Positions 54,833-63,458 of a stretch of 64,000 nucleotides of DNA are shown here, piece after piece. Within the stretch, counting starts at the first letter, position 1; every line of letters begins with the position of its first letter. This stretch comes from Pedobacter sp. WC2423 (lineage in GTDB: Bacteria; Bacteroidota; Bacteroidia; Sphingobacteriales; Sphingobacteriaceae): NCBI RefSeq assembly GCF_040822065.1, contig NZ_CP162005.1, forward strand, positions 4,526,001-4,590,000. The letters are read 5' to 3'. The notes beneath the pieces were generated by a model. That model was not told where the DNA came from and did no database searches. It was given only the letters and a program-made list of their open reading frames with translations. A program made the translations under genes and the position numbers.

Positions 54833-55180
54833 TCAGATTAATTTTGGGATAAAAATAATAGCTGCAATAATTACAGAAATCAAAGCCGCAACCATGACAG
54901 CTCCTGCAGCCACGTCCTTTACTTTTCCAGCCTGAACATTAAAATCCGGCGAAACCAGGTCAACCAATAACTCAATTGCTGTATTTAAAAGTTCGGCAAC
55001 TAAAACAAGACCAATCGCTAAAACAATCCATAGCCACTCACTGCCAGATAATTGCAAATACCATCCTGCAATTCCAACCACTACCATAGCCAGCAGGTGG
55101 ATTTGAAAGTTCATTTGCGTTTTTACCGTATAAGCAATCCCGGATAACGCATATCCAAAACTCTTGATTAATCTTCGCAT
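54833..55180 (-). CDS. Diacylglycerol/undecaprenol kinase family protein (DgkA-like)
   Basis: Protein of 115 residues with three membrane helices. It has the family catalytic stretch AELLNTAIE around 63-71, followed by KVKDVAAGAV around 85-94. Integral inner-membrane kinase that phosphorylates diacylglycerol or undecaprenol; the sequence does not settle which, although undecaprenol is usual outside Proteobacteria. Operon with recO. Confidence 0.9.
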   Translation of the reverse strand: MRRLIKSFGYALSGIAYTVKTQMNFQIHLLAMVVVGIAGWYLQLSGSEWLWIVLAIGLVLVAELLNTAIELLVDLVSPDFNVQAGKVKDVAAGAVMVAALISVIIAAIIFIPKLI

Positions 55181-55370
55181 AGCATCAGCTTATCATCAAA
55201 CTTATAAAGAAAAACTAATATTTGACTTTAATACCCGCTTGCATCGTTATTTTTACCTAATCAACACAATTTCTTATTCCAGAAACAGTTTATTTTCCTT
55301 TATTTGCTGATTCGATTTAGGAGCTATTAAACAAGGCCTTTTCGCTTTAACAATTCAGATTTAATCAAAC

Positions 55371-56783
55371 ATGGAAACCACTGCCCCCGTTAAAAAAAAT
55401 AGTTCTATTATCCCGCTTATTACCATGACGCTCCTTTTCTTTATGTGGGGATTTATTACCTGTATGAATGATATTTTAATCCCGCACCTAAAAGTGCAGT
55501 TTAACTTAAACTTTCAACAGTCAATGCTGGTACAGTTCGCCTTTTTTGGTGCTTATTTTATCGGCTCATTAATTTACTTCCTGATCTCCTACTTTAACGG
55601 AGATCCGGTGAACAAAGTCGGTTATAAAAAAGGAATTATTGCAGGTGTATTGCTTTCCGCTGTCGGCTGCTGCTTATTCTATCCCGCAGCAACCCTGTCT
55701 ATTTATGGCGTCTTTTTAGCTGCCTTATTTGTACTGGGCCTGGGGTTTACCATCCTGCAGATTACAGCAAATGCCTATGTAACGCTATTAGGGCCGGAAG
55801 AAAGTGCTTCCAGCCGTTTAAACCTCACTCAGGCCTTTAACTCGTTCGGAACAACGATTGCCCCAATTCTTGGTGGTCATTTAATATTTACCCTGTTCCT
55901 GGAAAAAAATGGTACTGCTTCAGCAGATTCTACCCGTATCCCTTACCTGATTTTTGCAGGAATCCTGGTGGTGCTTGCACTGATCATCAGCCGCGTTAAA
56001 CTTCCATCTTTCAGTAGTGAAGAATCTTCAGAAAGAGGCTTGGGGGCTTTGAAATTCCCACAACTAAAAATGGGGATTTTCGGGATTTTCTGTTACGTAG
56101 GTGCTGAAGTAGGTATCGGAAGTTTACTGATTGCTTTTATGGAGCAACCAGATGTAACTAACCTGACAGAAGTAGTCAGCAAAAATTATCTTGCCCTGTA
56201 CTGGGGAGGAGCAATGATCGGGAGATTCCTGGGAGCGATTTCTTTAAGTGAATTGCCGCAAACCAAAAAGTTTATTTATATGGTTCTTGCCGCTGCTGCT
56301 GTTTATTTATTAGTCTTCAGTATTGTTGACCTGACTTTTGCGCAAACCAGTTTCTTTATCGTCTTTATTGTGTTGAATATCGTGGCTTTTGTTATCGGTA
56401 AATCTGCTCCGGCACGTACACTGGTAATTTTTGCAGCGGTAAACATCGCCTTATTGCTTGTTTCTATTTTCAGCAAGGGTAACATGGCTTTATATCCTAT
56501 TTTAGGAATCGGGTTATTTAACTCTATTATGTTCTCCAATATCTATACTCTGTCGATTTCAGGATTGGGAAAATATGTGAGTCAAGGTTCTTCTTTACTG
56601 GTGATGGCGATTTTAGGCGGTGCTTTATTGCCACTGGTCCAAGGTAGCATTGCCGATTCAATGGGCATTCAAACTTCATTCATTCTACCGGCATTATGTT
56701 ATCTATATATCCTGATTTTTGGATTGTACTGTGCCAGACGTGGTCATGGTGCAGAAGGCGGTGCTGTCCGGACAAATCACTAA
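55371..56783 (+). CDS. Sugar MFS transporter, FucP/GluP-like
   Basis: Protein of 470 residues with about 12 membrane helices. Family markers: FFMWGFITCMNDILIPHLK in helix 1, GLGFTILQITANAYVTLLG, and SSRLNLTQAFNSFGT, all typical of the fucose/glucose/galactose permease group (proton symporters). A C-terminal cytoplasmic tail ends the protein. The gene stands alone and is followed by a strong terminator. The exact hexose is not readable. Confidence 0.92.
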   Translation: METTAPVKKNSSIIPLITMTLLFFMWGFITCMNDILIPHLKVQFNLNFQQSMLVQFAFFGAYFIGSLIYFLISYFNGDPVNKVGYKKGIIAGVLLSAVGCCLFYPAATLSIYGVFLAALFVLGLGFTILQITANAYVTLLGPEESASSRLNLTQAFNSFGTTIAPILGGHLIFTLFLEKNGTASADSTRIPYLIFAGILVVLALIISRVKLPSFSSEESSERGLGALKFPQLKMGIFGIFCYVGAEVGIGSLLIAFMEQPDVTNLTEVVSKNYLALYWGGAMIGRFLGAISLSELPQTKKFIYMVLAAAAVYLLVFSIVDLTFAQTSFFIVFIVLNIVAFVIGKSAPARTLVIFAAVNIALLLVSIFSKGNMALYPILGIGLFNSIMFSNIYTLSISGLGKYVSQGSSLLVMAILGGALLPLVQGSIADSMGIQTSFILPALCYLYILIFGLYCARRGHGAEGGAVRTNH

Positions 56784-56801
56784 TCAACCCATTTTAAAAT
56801 G

Positions 56802-56835
56802 AAACCGCCTGTTTTTTAAAAGAAACAGGCGGTTT
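56802..56835 (+). terminator. Terminator after the MFS gene
   Basis: AAACCGCCTGTTT (56802-56814) pairs perfectly with AAACAGGCGGTTT (56823-56835) across an 8-base loop, and TTTTTGTTTT follows. Confidence 0.85.
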
Positions 56836-56921
56836 TTGTTTTATTAACAATATGGTAATGTCAGGTTCAAGTTAAGCGCACAGCCGAAAGATATTTTTGG
56901 GGCTACTAATTGCACACACAC

Positions 56922-58330
56922 ATGAACAGAAGATCACTTTTAAAAGGAGGTTTATTAGCCGGAATAGGCTTACCTTTTTTATCACCAGCAGATTTGCTGG
57001 CCCAATCCAAACCATTTGCTAAAAAAGCAAAGAATATTATTATGCTGGTCAGCGATGGAATGAGTATCGGGACTTTAAATATGGCAGATCTTTATGCAAA
57101 CCGCACCTTTGGTAAAAGTACAAACTGGATACAATTATATAAAGATTCAAAAGTTACCCGTGCCCTGATGGATACTGCCTCAGCAAGTTCACTGGTTACG
57201 GATTCTGCGGCTGCGAGCTCTTCGTGGGGCGGGGGGATGCGTGTTAAAAACGGATCATTAAATGTGGGCCCGAAAGGAGAAATGCCACAGCCAATTTTGC
57301 AGAAATTTAAACAAAGTGGTAAAAAAGTTGGCTGTGTAACTACAGTACCAATTACGCATGCCACACCAGCAGGATTCTGTGTCAATATAGACAGCCGCGA
57401 CGGACAGGATGAAATCGCGGAAATGTATCTGAAACTAAAGTTCGATGTCATGCTGGGCGGTGGCGCACAACATTTCGATGCGAAAGAAAAGGTGGAAGTA
57501 TTATTCCTCAGTTCCAGTCTCAGGGCTTTAAAGTTGCCCAAAACAGAGACGAGATGATGGGCCTTAAAAACTCAGGTCCGGTAATAGGTATTTTTGCACC
57601 AGATGGTTTACCTTATGAATTGGACCGGAAAAACTCTCCTGAGCTGATGAAAAGCACACCTTCACTGGCCGAAATGATGAATAAAGCTATTTCAATGATG
57701 AAGGATAATCCGAAAGGGTTTGCCTTGCAGGTAGAAGGTGGAAAAGTAGACTGGGCAGCACACGGTAATGATACCGGAGGATTGATTTTTGACCAGCTGG
57801 CCTTTGATGAAGCCGTAGGACAGGCTATTGAATTTGCAGAGAAAGACGGTGAAACGCTGGTGATTATTACTACAGATCATGGCAATGCAAATCCAGGTTT
57901 ATTCTATGGAGACAGCAACAAAGACTTTGACCGGATTCAACATTTCAAACACAGCAACGAATGGATTTTAAACCAGCTGAACAATTCATCAAGTGAAAAA
58001 AATGTTGCTGAATTAATTGAAGCCGGAACAGGTATTGGAATTAGTTCTGCCGAAGCGAAACAATTACTGGCGCACTTTTCTGATATCATTCCTGGTGAAT
58101 TATACAATGCCGCCAACCTGCCATTTAATGAACTGGCAAAGATTCAGGCAAAATATACGCTGGTACAATGGGCAGGAATGAACCATACCGCAGACTATGT
58201 AGAACTCACCATGTTCGGCCCTGGTAGTGAATTGTTAAAGCCATTCATTAAAAACTATGAACTGCATAATTTCATGTTAAATGCAGCTGCGCTTTCTTCA
58301 GAATTCCTGGCGCCAGTAGTTAAATCTTAG
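56922..58330 (+). pseudogene. Tat-exported alkaline phosphatase, frameshifted
   Basis: Two frames together make one alkaline phosphatase of about 470 residues. Frame 1 (from the ATG at 56922; a TTG at 56910 is less likely) has a twin-arginine signal (NRRSLLKGG), SDGMS and the active-site serine in VTDSAAASS. It runs through LGGGAQHFDAKEK and then goes astray at 57487-57490. Frame 2 continues with GGSIIPQFQSQGFKVAQN, then QVEGGKVDWAAHGND and TTDHGN, the metal ligands. Adding one A to the AAAA run restores a single frame. Either a recent one-base loss or a sequencing error; if real, the enzyme loses half its metal site. It would act in the periplasm in phosphate scavenging. Confidence 0.85.
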
Positions 58331-58375
58331 CAGTTATTTAAGGTTTTACGGCAGGAAATCCCCTATGTATATCAA

Positions 58376-58404
58376 TTAACGCTTACCTTTGAGGTAAGCG
58401 TTAA
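58376..58404 (+). promoter_or_regulatory. Hairpin abutting the rlmF start codon
   Basis: TTAACGCTTACCT (58376-58388) and AGGTAAGCGTTAA (58392-58404) form a perfect 13-bp stem with a 3-base loop, ending 3 bases before the rlmF ATG at 58408. It has no T tract of terminator type. It may terminate the phosphatase transcript weakly or limit ribosome access to rlmF. Confidence 0.55.
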
Positions 58405-58407
58405 ATT

Positions 58408-59355
58408 ATGTCCGTTGAAAAACAAGTACTGCATCCCCGAAATCTACACCGTTCAAGGTATGATTTTCCACAATTAATTAACAGTTGTCCGCAACTGGAG
58501 CAATTTGTGTTTATTAACCCTTATGGTGATCAATCTGTTGATTTTTCAAATCCTGAGGCGGTAAAAACTTTGAATAGGGCCTTGTTAATCTATTTTTATG
58601 GATTAACTGATTGGGATATTCCTGAAAACTATTTATGTCCGCCAATTCCCGGCAGAGCAGATTATATCCATTACCTGGCAGATTTACTGGCCCTGACTAA
58701 TGGAAATGAAATCCCTGAAGGAAATTCAGTTAAAGTATTGGACATTGGTGTTGGTGCAAACTGTGTTTATCCGATTATCGGCCATCAGGAATACGGCTGG
58801 TCATTTGTGGGCTCAGATGTAGACAAGCGCGCGATCAGTTCGGCAGAGAATATTGCTGCAATTAACCCACCGCTGGCTAAGGATTTAACTTTCAGATTGC
58901 AGAATTCTGGTTCCAGTATCTTTAAAGGCATAGTCAAACCCGGAGAACTCTTTGACCTGACTTTATGCAATCCGCCTTTTCATGCTTCGGCCGAAGAAGC
59001 ACAAATGGGCAGTCAGCGTAAAGTGCGTAACCTGGGCAAACAAAAAGGAAAAGAAGTAGTCCTTAATTTTGGTGGCCAAAGCTCTGAATTATGGTGTAAA
59101 GGCGGTGAAGTAGAGTTTATCCGCAGGATGATTGAAGAAAGCGCACAAATCGCTCAACAGTGCGCCTGGTTTACTACTTTAGTGTCAAAAAGCGCGCATT
59201 TATCGACTGTTTATTATGCACTGGATAAGGTGGATGTTAAAGGTGTCAGAACTGTAGAAATGGCTCAGGGGCAGAAACAAAGTCGTTTTGTGGCCTGGAC
59301 TTTTTTATCAGCAGAAGAGCAGCTGGAATGGAGTAAAAAGCGATGGAAAAAATAA
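58408..59355 (+). CDS. rlmF: 23S rRNA (adenine(1618)-N6)-methyltransferase RlmF
   Basis: Protein of 315 residues, the family length. It begins with LHPRNLHRSRYDFPQL, typical of RlmF. The SAM site is VLDIGVGANCVYPIIG near 109-124, the catalytic N6-adenine motif is NPPFHAS near 191-197, and the C-terminal GQKQSRFVAWTFL region is conserved. It methylates A1618 (E. coli numbering) of 23S rRNA. A hairpin sits directly before its start codon. Confidence 0.93.
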   Translation: MSVEKQVLHPRNLHRSRYDFPQLINSCPQLEQFVFINPYGDQSVDFSNPEAVKTLNRALLIYFYGLTDWDIPENYLCPPIPGRADYIHYLADLLALTNGNEIPEGNSVKVLDIGVGANCVYPIIGHQEYGWSFVGSDVDKRAISSAENIAAINPPLAKDLTFRLQNSGSSIFKGIVKPGELFDLTLCNPPFHASAEEAQMGSQRKVRNLGKQKGKEVVLNFGGQSSELWCKGGEVEFIRRMIEESAQIAQQCAWFTTLVSKSAHLSTVYYALDKVDVKGVRTVEMAQGQKQSRFVAWTFLSAEEQLEWSKKRWKK

Positions 59356-59377
59356 TTTAATATCTTAACTTTAAGCC

Positions 59378-60520
59378 ATGATCTATAAACCCACTTATCA
59401 GGCAGCTCAAATTATCGCTCCTAAAGTTGAAGCCATCTTTGCGCAGCATCTTGCTGCGGCGAGGGAAAGTGGAGAGGAAGATCTTGCTCCTTTGCCTTCG
59501 GCAGAGATTGTTGAGGCGATTATTGATGCTACCTTTTGGGCCAGTATCCGTAAAGAAGAAGGTCATTCTCCAAAAATATCACTGGCTTTTGTGCCGCCTG
59601 CACAAGGAGGCAGCCCATTGCTGTTTAAAAATCGTTTGCCACTTAACCCGACCATCTTAACCAAGATTGCACCAGGTGTGGAACGCGCTGGTATTCATAT
59701 CGGTGTATGGCAGGAAGATGGAGAACTTTATATCTGGGGGACGACCACCAGTATCCCTAATTTTTGTTTCGTATTAGATGTCTCTGAACCTGCACTGCTG
59801 GTGATTAAGCACCGCAGAATCTATGGGTTTGGAAAGTTTACCAATATAGCTGTCCTTAAAGGCGATCAGATTAAGATCGTTGATGTGAACAGCGCAAGGC
59901 ATCCGGATTGTCCGCCTATGTTATTGTCACTACTGGATCTTACCGCGCCTTCTTATTGGAATGATACGGTGAATGTGCTGATTCAGCTGGCTGTGTCTAT
60001 GCGGTCTCATCAGCGCGGCGGAACTTTACTGGTTGTGCCCAGCGGAACCAAAAACTGGCTGCAATCGATTATCAAACCAATTCAATATGCGATACAACCT
60101 GCATTTTGCGGATTATCTAATTTACTGAAACAGGACCGGAAACAAGCGAGCCAGATTTTTTGGCAAACCGTGTTGAAAAGAGAGGTAGAGCATCTGGCAG
60201 GTTTAACCGCTATAGATGGGGCAACGGTGATCAGTGCTGACTATGAACTTTTGGCATTCGGGGCTAAGATTGGCCGCGCAAAAGGTAAAGACCTGATAGA
60301 AGAATTATCATTTATAGAACCTATTGCTGGTGGTGGAGCGGTTGTGATGCATCCGGCTAAGGTAGGGGGGACACGTCACCTTTCTGCTGCGCAGTTTATA
60401 CAGGATCAGAATGATGCAATCGCATTAGTAGCCTCGCAGGACGGACATTTCACGATTTATTCCTGGTCACCGATACAGGAAAGGGTAATGGCACACCGCA
60501 TTGATACGCTGCTGTTATAA
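59378..60520 (+). CDS. DisA_N-like predicted sensor protein (DACNV type)
   Basis: Protein of 380 residues without signal or membrane segments. The C-terminal third (about 265-365) resembles the diadenylate-cyclase (DisA_N) fold: Asp280-Gly281-Ala282 matches the DGA motif, and GTRHLSAAQF at 331-340 matches the RHR segment with the last Arg replaced by Leu335. GGTLLVVPSGT (214-224) fits the preceding strand. A changed RHR suggests ligand sensing rather than c-di-AMP synthesis, consistent with the DACNV domains predicted as sensors. Encoded 22 bp after rlmF, perhaps as an operon. The function is unproven and the domain call rests on motif reading. Confidence 0.7.
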   Translation: MIYKPTYQAAQIIAPKVEAIFAQHLAAARESGEEDLAPLPSAEIVEAIIDATFWASIRKEEGHSPKISLAFVPPAQGGSPLLFKNRLPLNPTILTKIAPGVERAGIHIGVWQEDGELYIWGTTTSIPNFCFVLDVSEPALLVIKHRRIYGFGKFTNIAVLKGDQIKIVDVNSARHPDCPPMLLSLLDLTAPSYWNDTVNVLIQLAVSMRSHQRGGTLLVVPSGTKNWLQSIIKPIQYAIQPAFCGLSNLLKQDRKQASQIFWQTVLKREVEHLAGLTAIDGATVISADYELLAFGAKIGRAKGKDLIEELSFIEPIAGGGAVVMHPAKVGGTRHLSAAQFIQDQNDAIALVASQDGHFTIYSWSPIQERVMAHRIDTLLL

Positions 60521-60530
60521 ACATAAAAAA

Positions 60531-60552
60531 AGCGTTCATAGCAATGAACGCT
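60531..60552 (-). terminator. Terminator for the small - strand gene
   Basis: AGCGTTCAT (60531-60539) pairs with ATGAACGCT (60544-60552). On the - strand it is followed by a T7 run, a good intrinsic terminator 30 bases after the small ORF. A-runs on both sides may let it also stop the + strand gene. Confidence 0.75.
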
Positions 60553-60582
60553 AAAAAATTAATATATTATTTAGATTCTTAT

Positions 60583-60741
60583 TTAAGAGAATATAATTGC
60601 TCCGGCAATTACGCCAAGGAACAAAATTAACATCACTATTCTGTCAACTGTAACCCATTGTTGCTGGGTAAGTGCTTTTTCTTGTTTCTCGCGCTCTGAC
60701 CTGGCAAAGGCATGAGTAATCAGATTTAATTTAATGAGCAT
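60583..60741 (-). CDS. Small single-pass membrane protein, 52 residues, unknown function
   Basis: ATG at 60741, TAA at 60585-60583. The N-terminal half is charged (ARSEREKQEKALTQQQW), and the C-terminal half is one membrane helix (IVMLILFLGVIAGAIIF). A terminator with a T7 run follows directly, which supports a real transcript. The gene fills the otherwise empty gap between the DisA-like gene and the next + strand gene. I do not recognise the family. It is convergent with the DisA-like gene. 60742-60994 holds nothing else I can identify. Confidence 0.6.
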   Translation of the reverse strand: MLIKLNLITHAFARSEREKQEKALTQQQWVTVDRIVMLILFLGVIAGAIIFS

Positions 60742-60994
60742 AAGCAGAGGTATTTAATGATGCAATGATGTTTAGCTTAAAACAAACCCTGCGCCAAAAA
60801 ACTGAATTGCATTAAAATGTTGATAATTATTTCTTTCTGTTGACAAGGCATTTTTATTTTGCAGATCATGTATGATTTTGTCGTGTTATAGCACATGCAA
60901 AGAGTTGTGTGTGTACTAATTAGCAAACATTCTTTGTCTTGAAATCTTTGTTTTCGATTTAGCCGTATATTTGAAGTACCCAATCTGCTATTTT

Positions 60995-61330
60995 ATGATC
61001 TCAATACCGGTTATTATTTTTTTTGTTGTCTTTCTGATTGGCTGTGCTATTGCCTATCCCTATGTGTTTAAAGGAGCCGATCAGCCGGCTATGTCAACTA
61101 GGGATGTGCTTAAGCTCAATGCAATTCTTATCGTTGTGGGCATAGCTGCTACGCTATGGTTTAGCAGTGTTGCAGAAACTATCCTGATAGGTCTTTACCT
61201 TGTTATTTGCGTGCTGATTGCCATTGCTTCCCGAAGATGGATCTGGCTGGTTGGTGCAGCAATCATCCTGATTCCCTGCATTATTGTCTGGTGGTTTTTT
61301 ATCAGTAACCTGGCTGGCGGACGCGTTTAA
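60995..61330 (+). CDS. Small multi-pass membrane protein, unknown function
   Basis: 111 residues from the ATG at 60995; the frame also opens with TTG at 60971. Four hydrophobic segments are visible (about 2-22, 42-60, 62-80, 85-105). No motif is recognised. It precedes the PadR/PspC operon by 132 bp on the same strand. A TATATTTG stretch at 60966-60973 could be its -7 box, but I found no well-spaced -33 element. Confidence 0.65.
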   Translation: MISIPVIIFFVVFLIGCAIAYPYVFKGADQPAMSTRDVLKLNAILIVVGIAATLWFSSVAETILIGLYLVICVLIAIASRRWIWLVGAAIILIPCIIVWWFFISNLAGGRV

Positions 61331-61426
61331 TCTTCAAAAAAGATTCTTTCAAAATATTTTATTAAAATTATTCACCTTTAAATCAGGCTGTTATATTTTT
61401 TTATGCTTTTTATACAGTACTATGTA

Positions 61427-61458
61427 TTGCATATTACTATATAAAACACATAACTTTG
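61427..61458 (+). promoter_or_regulatory. Bacteroidota-type promoter of the padR-pspC operon
   Basis: TTG (61427-61429), a 21-base spacer and TAACTTTG (61451-61458) match the TTG / TAnnTTTG consensus. The ATG of the PadR gene is at 61463, so the leader must be very short or absent. Confidence 0.45.
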
Positions 61459-61462
61459 AATT

Positions 61463-61798
61463 ATGATAGCAGAAAATACACAAACGCAAATGCGGAAGGG
61501 CATACTGGAATATTGTGTGCTCCTGATTATATCGAGAGGAGAGATTTATGCCTCTGATATCATCGCTGAATTAAAGTCAGCCAAATTACTGGTGGTAGAG
61601 GGGACGCTTTACCCTTTATTGACCCGTTTAAAAAATAACGGACTACTCAGTTATAACTGGGTAGAATCGACTTCAGGACCTCCCCGTAAATATTATACGC
61701 TTACTCCTTTGGGCACTGCAATGCTGTCCCAACTGGATGTAACCTGGCAAGAGTTATCATTCGCTATTGCAAAATCAAAGAACCAAACTAACCCTTAA
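61463..61798 (+). CDS. PadR-family transcriptional regulator
   Basis: Protein of 111 residues, the short PadR form. Winged helix with GILEYCVLLIISRGEIYASDI, the wing VVEGTLYPLLTRLKNNGLL, and the ending SGPPRKYYTLTPLG, all PadR hallmarks. It lies 3 bp before the PspC gene. PadR-PspC pairs are common in Bacteroidota and probably form an autoregulated envelope-stress unit. The ligand is unknown. Confidence 0.93.
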   Translation: MIAENTQTQMRKGILEYCVLLIISRGEIYASDIIAELKSAKLLVVEGTLYPLLTRLKNNGLLSYNWVESTSGPPRKYYTLTPLGTAMLSQLDVTWQELSFAIAKSKNQTNP

Positions 61799-61801
61799 AC
61801 C

Positions 61802-63391
61802 ATGAAGAAGACACTCAACATAAATATTGGCAATTCCATCATTCACATCGAGGAAGATGCCTATGAACTGCTCACTGCTTACCTGATTGAGGTTAAACAG
61901 CACTTCGGCAAAAGTGCAGACGATTTTGAAATCGTTTCTGATATTGAGAACCGCATTGCAGAAATGTTCACGGAAATTCTGCATACACAGCAGAAACAAG
62001 TTATAGAACTGGAAGATGTACAGGTTGTGATTGGTTTAATGGGGTCTGTTAAAGATTTCGAAGAGCAGTCTGATGAAGAACCAGCAGCAGCTTATAATCA
62101 TGCTTATTCTTCCACATTTGCAGAGCGGAAAATTTACAGAGACACAGAAGACGCGATGGTGGCAGGTGTGTGTGCTGGATTAAGTCATTACCTGAATATG
62201 GATGTTAGTATTATCCGTATTGTAGCCGCTTTATCAGTGATGTTAGGTGGTTCAGGTTTGGTTGCTTACCTGGTTTTATGGATTGCAATCCCTATAGCTT
62301 CTACCAGAGCAGAACGTATGGCCATGAAAGGGGAGGCTGCAAACCTTCAGGGATTTAAAAGAAATTTTGAGGAAGAGCTTTCCAGTTTAAAAGATAACCT
62401 GAAGCATGCGAATGAGCACCTGCGTCCTTTCGTTAAACATTCCGGAACCTTTATTACAGAGTTCATTACTGTTTTAGGAACATTTTTACAGGGTTCTGGA
62501 AAGGTTATTTTTAAGTTCATCGCGATCATCTTAATGCTGATTGGTTCAGTACTTCTATTGAGTGATTTTGTGGCACTGGCTTCCATTCTTGGTGTGTGGT
62601 ATTCAGGAGCCGTACAAGTATTCCCTTTTAATATTGTGAACGGATCTTACCTGACCATTTTCAGTATAGCTGCTTTCTTTACCATAGCGATCCCTTTATT
62701 GGGGGTGATTTTGCTTTCGGTAAGAGTTGCATTTAATAGCCGTCCTGTTCATCAGATGTTATCTTACGGTCTGCTTTTGATCTGGTTATGTGCACTTTCG
62801 GTTGGGATTTTCTTTATCGCAAAAACAGGTACAGAATTTAAAGAACAAGCTAATTTTACGCAGACTTTGCCATTAAAAGCTTATCCCGTTTATACACTGG
62901 AAGTTGATAAGACAATGTTTTTCAGTAAAGAAGATAGTTTACAATATCGTTTAAATTCAACTGATTTTATTGGGAAAATTATTCAGAAAGACCCTGAAAG
63001 ATCCTCTGCTTCGCCCAGAAATGTATCGATCAGAATAGAGAAAAGTGAAGGGAGCGTGCCTGTGCTGATCCAGAGTTACAGTTCACAAGGACGGGATTTC
63101 GCGATCGCGTTAAACCACGCTAAAAACATCCGTTACGACTTTGCACAGCAGGACTCCTTGTTGAAATTTGGCCCTGAAGTACATCTCAAAAAACATGAAT
63201 ACTGGAGAGATCAGCGTGTTGAACTGCTGATTAAACTTCCGGTAGGCACTAAACTCCGGATCAATAAAAACCTGGATCGTTACCTGAATGGCTATTCACT
63301 TTGGGAATGTGATGAGGAAAATTTTGTAGACGATAGGTATGAAGGGGTAATGACTGAAGAAGGATTGCAGTGTCAATCGGAGAAAAAATAG
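61802..63391 (+). CDS. PspC-domain envelope-stress protein
   Basis: Protein of 529 residues. The N-terminal domain (about 1-90) begins MKKTLNINIGNSIIHIEEDA. The PspC domain (about 110-170) has DAMVAGVCAGLSHYLNMD and GLVAYLVLWIAIP with its membrane helix. Three more membrane helices (about 230-255, 280-310, 320-340) follow, and a C-terminal periplasmic domain ends the protein. Related proteins respond to membrane stress. It is co-transcribed with padR. Confidence 0.92.
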   Translation: MKKTLNINIGNSIIHIEEDAYELLTAYLIEVKQHFGKSADDFEIVSDIENRIAEMFTEILHTQQKQVIELEDVQVVIGLMGSVKDFEEQSDEEPAAAYNHAYSSTFAERKIYRDTEDAMVAGVCAGLSHYLNMDVSIIRIVAALSVMLGGSGLVAYLVLWIAIPIASTRAERMAMKGEAANLQGFKRNFEEELSSLKDNLKHANEHLRPFVKHSGTFITEFITVLGTFLQGSGKVIFKFIAIILMLIGSVLLLSDFVALASILGVWYSGAVQVFPFNIVNGSYLTIFSIAAFFTIAIPLLGVILLSVRVAFNSRPVHQMLSYGLLLIWLCALSVGIFFIAKTGTEFKEQANFTQTLPLKAYPVYTLEVDKTMFFSKEDSLQYRLNSTDFIGKIIQKDPERSSASPRNVSIRIEKSEGSVPVLIQSYSSQGRDFAIALNHAKNIRYDFAQQDSLLKFGPEVHLKKHEYWRDQRVELLIKLPVGTKLRINKNLDRYLNGYSLWECDEENFVDDRYEGVMTEEGLQCQSEKK

Positions 63392-63401
63392 GCAAATAAT
63401 A

Positions 63402-63450
63402 AAGAGTTAGCTTCTGGATATTTTTTAGTAAATTTAATTAGCTAACTCTT
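63402..63450. repeat. Inverted repeat between the PspC and CBS genes
   Basis: Eleven-base arms AAGAGTTAGCT (63402-63412) and AGCTAACTCTT (63440-63450) are perfect complements with a 27-base A/T-rich loop, ending 8 bases before the CBS-gene ATG. No terminator-type T tract follows, so it may be an operator or weak attenuator. Confidence 0.5.
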
Positions 63451-63458
63451 AATATGTT

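Noticed and set aside
57092..57541. 149-residue open frame antisense to the alkaline phosphatase
   Set aside because: No recognisable motif; the + strand frame has a Tat signal, active-site serine and metal motifs.
60777..60983. 68-residue - strand frame upstream of the small membrane protein gene
   Set aside because: No motif and a composition typical of non-coding AT-rich DNA.
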